Assembly (NCBI GenBank): GCA_965203685.1
Contig: OZ241908.1
Span: forward strand, 1,674,001-1,738,000
Origin: VXYL01 sp965203685
GTDB taxonomy: Bacteria; Pseudomonadota; Gammaproteobacteria; Pseudomonadales; Azotimanducaceae
DNA length: 64,000 bases
Direction: 5' to 3'
In this document: in pieces, positions 62,201-64,000 of the stretch
How the letters are laid out: the number at the start of each line of letters is the position of its first letter
Position numbering within the stretch: position 1 is the first letter of the stretch
Notes under the pieces: generated by a model
The model's input: the letters and a program-made list of their open reading frames with translations, nothing else
The model's database searches: none
What the model was told of the DNA's origin: nothing
Program-made: the position numbers and the translations under genes

Positions 62201-62678
62201 AGCGGACCGGCCAGTCGAGGGCCTGCCCCAACGCGCCGATGCCTTGAATCAGAACGAACGCCCCCAGCATAGGAACCGCGAGAGTTGCGATGACGCCGAC
62301 CAGCCGACCGGCGAGCAGTTGGATATTCGACACAGGCCGCGAGTCGACAACGTCGTTGATGCGCTCCCGCTGTTCCCGGTTGCCGAGATCGAAGCTCAAG
62401 AAGACGGTCGCCCCCATAAGCAGCCACAGAAGGTAGCCGCCGTAGGCGCCGACCAAGAACCGCGGCGAGGTGACGGCAGACGGCAGGAAGGACGACGTCT
62501 GGCTGTGCAGTTGGGCGAAGAACACGTAGCCGATGAGTGTCGTACCGACCGCGAGTACGCCCAGCACCCAGGTCCGCGCCAGGCGACGCGCGGTTCGCAC
62601 TTCGGACAGGAAGACAGCTAGCGTGCTTGCACCCCATCCGGAACGCGCCGAGCCCGGCTGGGCCGGAAGCTCACTCAT
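59283..62678 (-). CDS. ABC-2-type permease / M1-peptidase-like / golvesin-type fusion protein
   Basis: The 1,131-residue protein has an N-terminal ABC-2-type permease of about six membrane segments (residues about 30-300; NREQRERINDVVDSRPVSNIQLLAGRLVG loop), then an M1-aminopeptidase-like part (about 310-800), and a C-terminal golvesin-like beta-sandwich (GRWRVDYHLPDLAARY, GWTTLGRFDLDAGPVSLVV). The zinc motif HExxH of M1 peptidases is not visible (the site reads NLFLHQTGARG), so this domain is probably inactive. No ABC ATPase is adjacent in the window. The gene is coupled to a PhnD-like protein. Confidence 0.75.
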   Translation of the reverse strand: MSELPAQPGSARSGWGASTLAVFLSEVRTARRLARTWVLGVLAVGTTLIGYVFFAQLHSQTSSFLPSAVTSPRFLVGAYGGYLLWLLMGATVFLSFDLGNREQRERINDVVDSRPVSNIQLLAGRLVGVIATLAVPMLGAFVLIQGIGALGQALDWPVRSTIEPVSLAVFLLADALPALLFWGAAVFLLATALRNRLAVVVVAFALLALGIWSLAQAPAWLLATVALAPDRLVSDLVTSVPNAATFLQRAGVAVAAVALLAFASACLRRPDAVSRGRYVVVGTVLLGSGAAGIAGVIGQAHAELAKRSQWRASQESAVGVALDIRSVTGEVRIEPGDALHVDVSLAVAVADVSDGLSLRFNPGMATHEVLINGQPATFSHRDGLLRADLVSRTDGAVTVAVRATGIPDPDFAYLDAAIDPRNAPGSSPLRDLGTAASLFDRRFVALMPAVHWLPGSLANEKWPRDFYTVDLVVEAPDEWLVAGPGRRKSLGDGRFRFTPKAPVPQVALLASRFERFATTIRDTELELLLSPQHTAPVHYFTDSVNDITDALERIVQNAAALGMPYPYDALSLVEVPARLRGYGGGWQMPSTLAPPGVLLLRERGFPTAHFYETTSPNESFPEDEVERLEMFLKGDRSGADPFAGLARNLFLHQTGARGNGAVALEYLCHALVARLLGDAESYFSAHIYASSPSVQSLLADAFTSAFAGGSGSASAELFGASRPPSVWDRALGTALLDLDGKDPSQAVNVLTMKGDAAARTILDGLGRQATARLLAELRERYRGRSFTAADFERLALELGADLPALLGDWLHDAALPGFIASAVTTARLADSDDGKPRYQARLDIFNGEAVPGLLRLRYRLADADAPARESDPVRVPAHSAVEVGLVTPEPIHELWVAPYLSLNRHEFPVRVPEPDRATATDAAPLVNARPSSWRPAADAGIVVDDLDAGFSATAAGIDAAYDVDEGLPVYQRLDPVLEAHWSRQEQPTSWGRYRHTIARVTPGQGDRAATFSAVLPSAGRWRVDYHLPDLAARYTTRSRSPFRLTAELEFTSGGGGGPQLGTYDVTLVNGGRSQEVEFDASATDPGWTTLGRFDLDAGPVSLVVTNRTDGRTVVADAVRWFADAAEQPATP

Positions 62679-62707
62679 CTGTCGAGCGAAACCGCCGCCG
62701 GGGCACG

Positions 62708-63478
62708 TTACCGGGGCTGCATGCGGATGCCGCCATCAAGGCGGATGGTCTCGCCGTTCAGGTACGGGTTCTCGACGATCTGCCGGGCGAGCAGCGCGAA
62801 CTCGGGTGCCTCGCCGAGGCGCTCGGGGAACTGCACGCTCTCGATCAGCGGCAGCCGCACGCGGTCCGGCGCGCCCATCATCATCGGGGTTTCAAAGATC
62901 CCCGGTGCGATCGTGCACACGCGGATGCCATTGCGGGCTAAGTCGCGGGCAATGGGTAGCGTCATGCCGACCACGCCGCCCTTGCTGGCGCTGTAGGCCG
63001 CTTGGCCGATCTGGCCGTCGTAGGCTGCCACGGATGCGGTATTGATGATCACGCCGCGCTCGCCGTCGGTACCGATGGGCTCGTTCTTGGCCATGTGGTG
63101 CGCGCATAGCCGCAAGGTATTGAACGTGCCGACGAGGTTGACCTGGATGACGAAGTTGAACGCTGCGAGGTCAAGGGGCCCTTCGCGACCGACGGTGCGG
63201 GCGGCGGCACCGATGCCGGCGCAGTTCACGTCGATGTGGATCGCGCCGAAACGGGCCATCGCGGCGTCGACGGCGGCCTCGGCCGAAGCGGCGTCGGTGA
63301 CATTGACGGTAAACGCGGCAGCGTTGTCGCCGAGTTCGCTCGCAGCCTGTTCGGCAAGTTCGGCGTTGAGGTCCAGGATGGCAACCTTGCCGCCCGCCTC
63401 GATCACGGTCTTCGCGGTTTCCCTGCCGAGGCCCGAAGCGCCCCCGGTGATCACTGCGACTTTGTCTTGGATGTCCAT
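62708..63478 (-). CDS. Short-chain dehydrogenase, 3-hydroxyacyl-CoA dehydrogenase type-2-like
   Basis: The 256-residue protein has TGGASGLG for NAD binding, Asp after strand 2 in AILDLNAEL (NAD preference), VNCAGIG, catalytic Ser in NTASVAAYDG, and YSASK for the Tyr/Lys pair. The lid segment APGIFETPMMMGAPDRVR and the phrase NPYLNGETIRLDGGIRMQPR match type-2 3-hydroxyacyl-CoA dehydrogenases (HSD17B10-like), which act in fatty-acid or branched-chain amino-acid oxidation. It is 30 bp downstream of nothing on its own strand and divergent from alkB by 65 bp. Confidence 0.85.
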   Translation of the reverse strand: MDIQDKVAVITGGASGLGRETAKTVIEAGGKVAILDLNAELAEQAASELGDNAAAFTVNVTDAASAEAAVDAAMARFGAIHIDVNCAGIGAAARTVGREGPLDLAAFNFVIQVNLVGTFNTLRLCAHHMAKNEPIGTDGERGVIINTASVAAYDGQIGQAAYSASKGGVVGMTLPIARDLARNGIRVCTIAPGIFETPMMMGAPDRVRLPLIESVQFPERLGEAPEFALLARQIVENPYLNGETIRLDGGIRMQPR

Positions 63479-63543
63479 GGATTCCTCATCGTAAAGAAGG
63501 TGCGCGGCCCTTGGCGTGGGTCCATGGCCGTATGATACCCACC

Positions 63544-64000
63544 ATGTCCTACACGCCGCCTGCCGCCTTGGTGGCCGCCGCCGAGGACTTCGGTGTGCCG
63601 CAGACGTTGTACGTGCCGCGCTTCCTGGCTAGCGGACGAGCGGACGAACTGCTCGCCGTCACGCTCGCCGGTGCGGACTGGCAGCAGGAACACCTGGCCT
63701 TGTTCGGGCGGACCTACACCGCCCGGCGCTTGAGTGCCTGCTACGGCGAGGCGGCGGCGAGCTATCGCTACAGCGGGCTCGTCCGGCGTGCTGTGCCTTG
63801 GCCGGACGACCTGCGGACCTTGGCGGCCGACGTGGCCAACGCGGTCGGGTGGCGGTTCAACTTCCTACTGATCAACCGCTTCCGCGATGGCGGCGACCGG
63901 CTCGGCTGGCATGCCGACGACGAGTCCGACTTAGGCTCCGCGCCCGTGATCGCATCTTTGAGCGTTGGTGCGGAACGCGTCTTCCGCATTCGTGCCAAGG
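63544..64000 (+). CDS. alkB: AlkB-like 2-oxoglutarate/Fe(II) dioxygenase (partial, runs off the window)
   Basis: From ATG 63544 the frame stays open to the window end. It reads TLYVPRFLASGRADELLAVT at the N-terminus and YRYSGLVRRAVPWPDD, then NFLLINRFRDGGDRLGWHADDE with the His-x-Asp metal pair, and IASLSVGAERVFRI. This is the pattern of AlkB-type dioxygenases that directly remove methyl groups from DNA or RNA bases. The second metal His and the Arg for 2-oxoglutarate lie beyond the window. Start by ATG; a ribosome-binding site is not clear. Confidence 0.85.
   Translation, partial: MSYTPPAALVAAAEDFGVPQTLYVPRFLASGRADELLAVTLAGADWQQEHLALFGRTYTARRLSACYGEAAASYRYSGLVRRAVPWPDDLRTLAADVANAVGWRFNFLLINRFRDGGDRLGWHADDESDLGSAPVIASLSVGAERVFRIRAK

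Overview
The window is high-GC bacterial chromosome. Gene content (peptide chain release factor 3, malate synthase G, a ZnuD-type TonB-dependent receptor behind a Zur-like operator, a REP-associated tyrosine transposase) points to a Gram-negative proteobacterium, probably gammaproteobacterial. No rRNA, tRNA or CRISPR array was found, and the taxonomic placement is an inference from gene families only.

Layout. (1) Positions 1 to about 19,070 look like one end of an integrative element. At the left is a divergent TraI_2-type (MobH-like) relaxase followed by a gene resembling the PFL_4669 ICE family. At the right is a P4-type tyrosine integrase lying next to a chromosomal gene that has been cut: a frameshifted N-terminal stub of a 3-hydroxyisobutyrate-dehydrogenase-like gene. 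Between them is defence-type cargo: a large nuclease-NACHT-HEAT (STAND) protein, a frameshifted HNH endonuclease, a DUF1643-like protein, a small membrane protein, and a NERD-like nuclease gene broken by an in-frame TAA. Long stretches between these hold only decayed sequence, including a mosaic repeat present at 6.4 and 13.4 kb. (2) 19.2-31.2 kb is metabolic: a PQQ-type dehydrogenase, an MFS transporter, a methyltransferase, small enzymes, then a tightly coupled minus-strand trio (ThDP enzyme, phytanoyl-CoA dioxygenase fused to HEAT repeats, UxuA-like TIM barrel) divergent from an epimerase-ferredoxin pair. (3) 31.2-34.3 kb is a zinc-uptake operon with a recognisable Zur box. (4) 34.3-37.4 kb is a small accessory islet: truncated HTH-like gene, TPR-HEPN pair, PD-(D/E)XK nuclease. 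(5) 37.5-49.6 kb is mostly metabolic and detoxification genes, with an avidin homologue and a T4-endonuclease-V/DUF1722 fusion. (6) 49.6-53.4 kb is a repeat and mobile-element zone: a RAYT flanked by inverted REP-like hairpins, an ISNCY/IS1202-type element with a 15-bp target duplication, and six copies of a short motif. (7) 53.4-64 kb contains an AhpD/carboxymuconolactone-decarboxylase-like gene with an in-frame TGA, a YfcG-type GST, prfC, SirB1-like and GST genes, an ABC-2/M1-like/golvesin fusion coupled to a PhnD-like protein, an SDR and the start of an alkB-like gene.

The most interesting observation is the AhpD-like gene at 53,477-54,466. A single in-frame TGA falls exactly at the second cysteine of the redox motif (C-F-Y-U). 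The frame stays open for 123 more coding codons of family-like sequence, and a CGAG-GGCC-CTCG hairpin lies 28 nt downstream with the geometry of a bacterial SECIS element. This is probably a selenoprotein that standard gene calling splits into two ORFs. Other candidates worth following are the nuclease-NACHT-HEAT protein, the TPR-HEPN pair, the avidin homologue and the repeat family around the RAYT.
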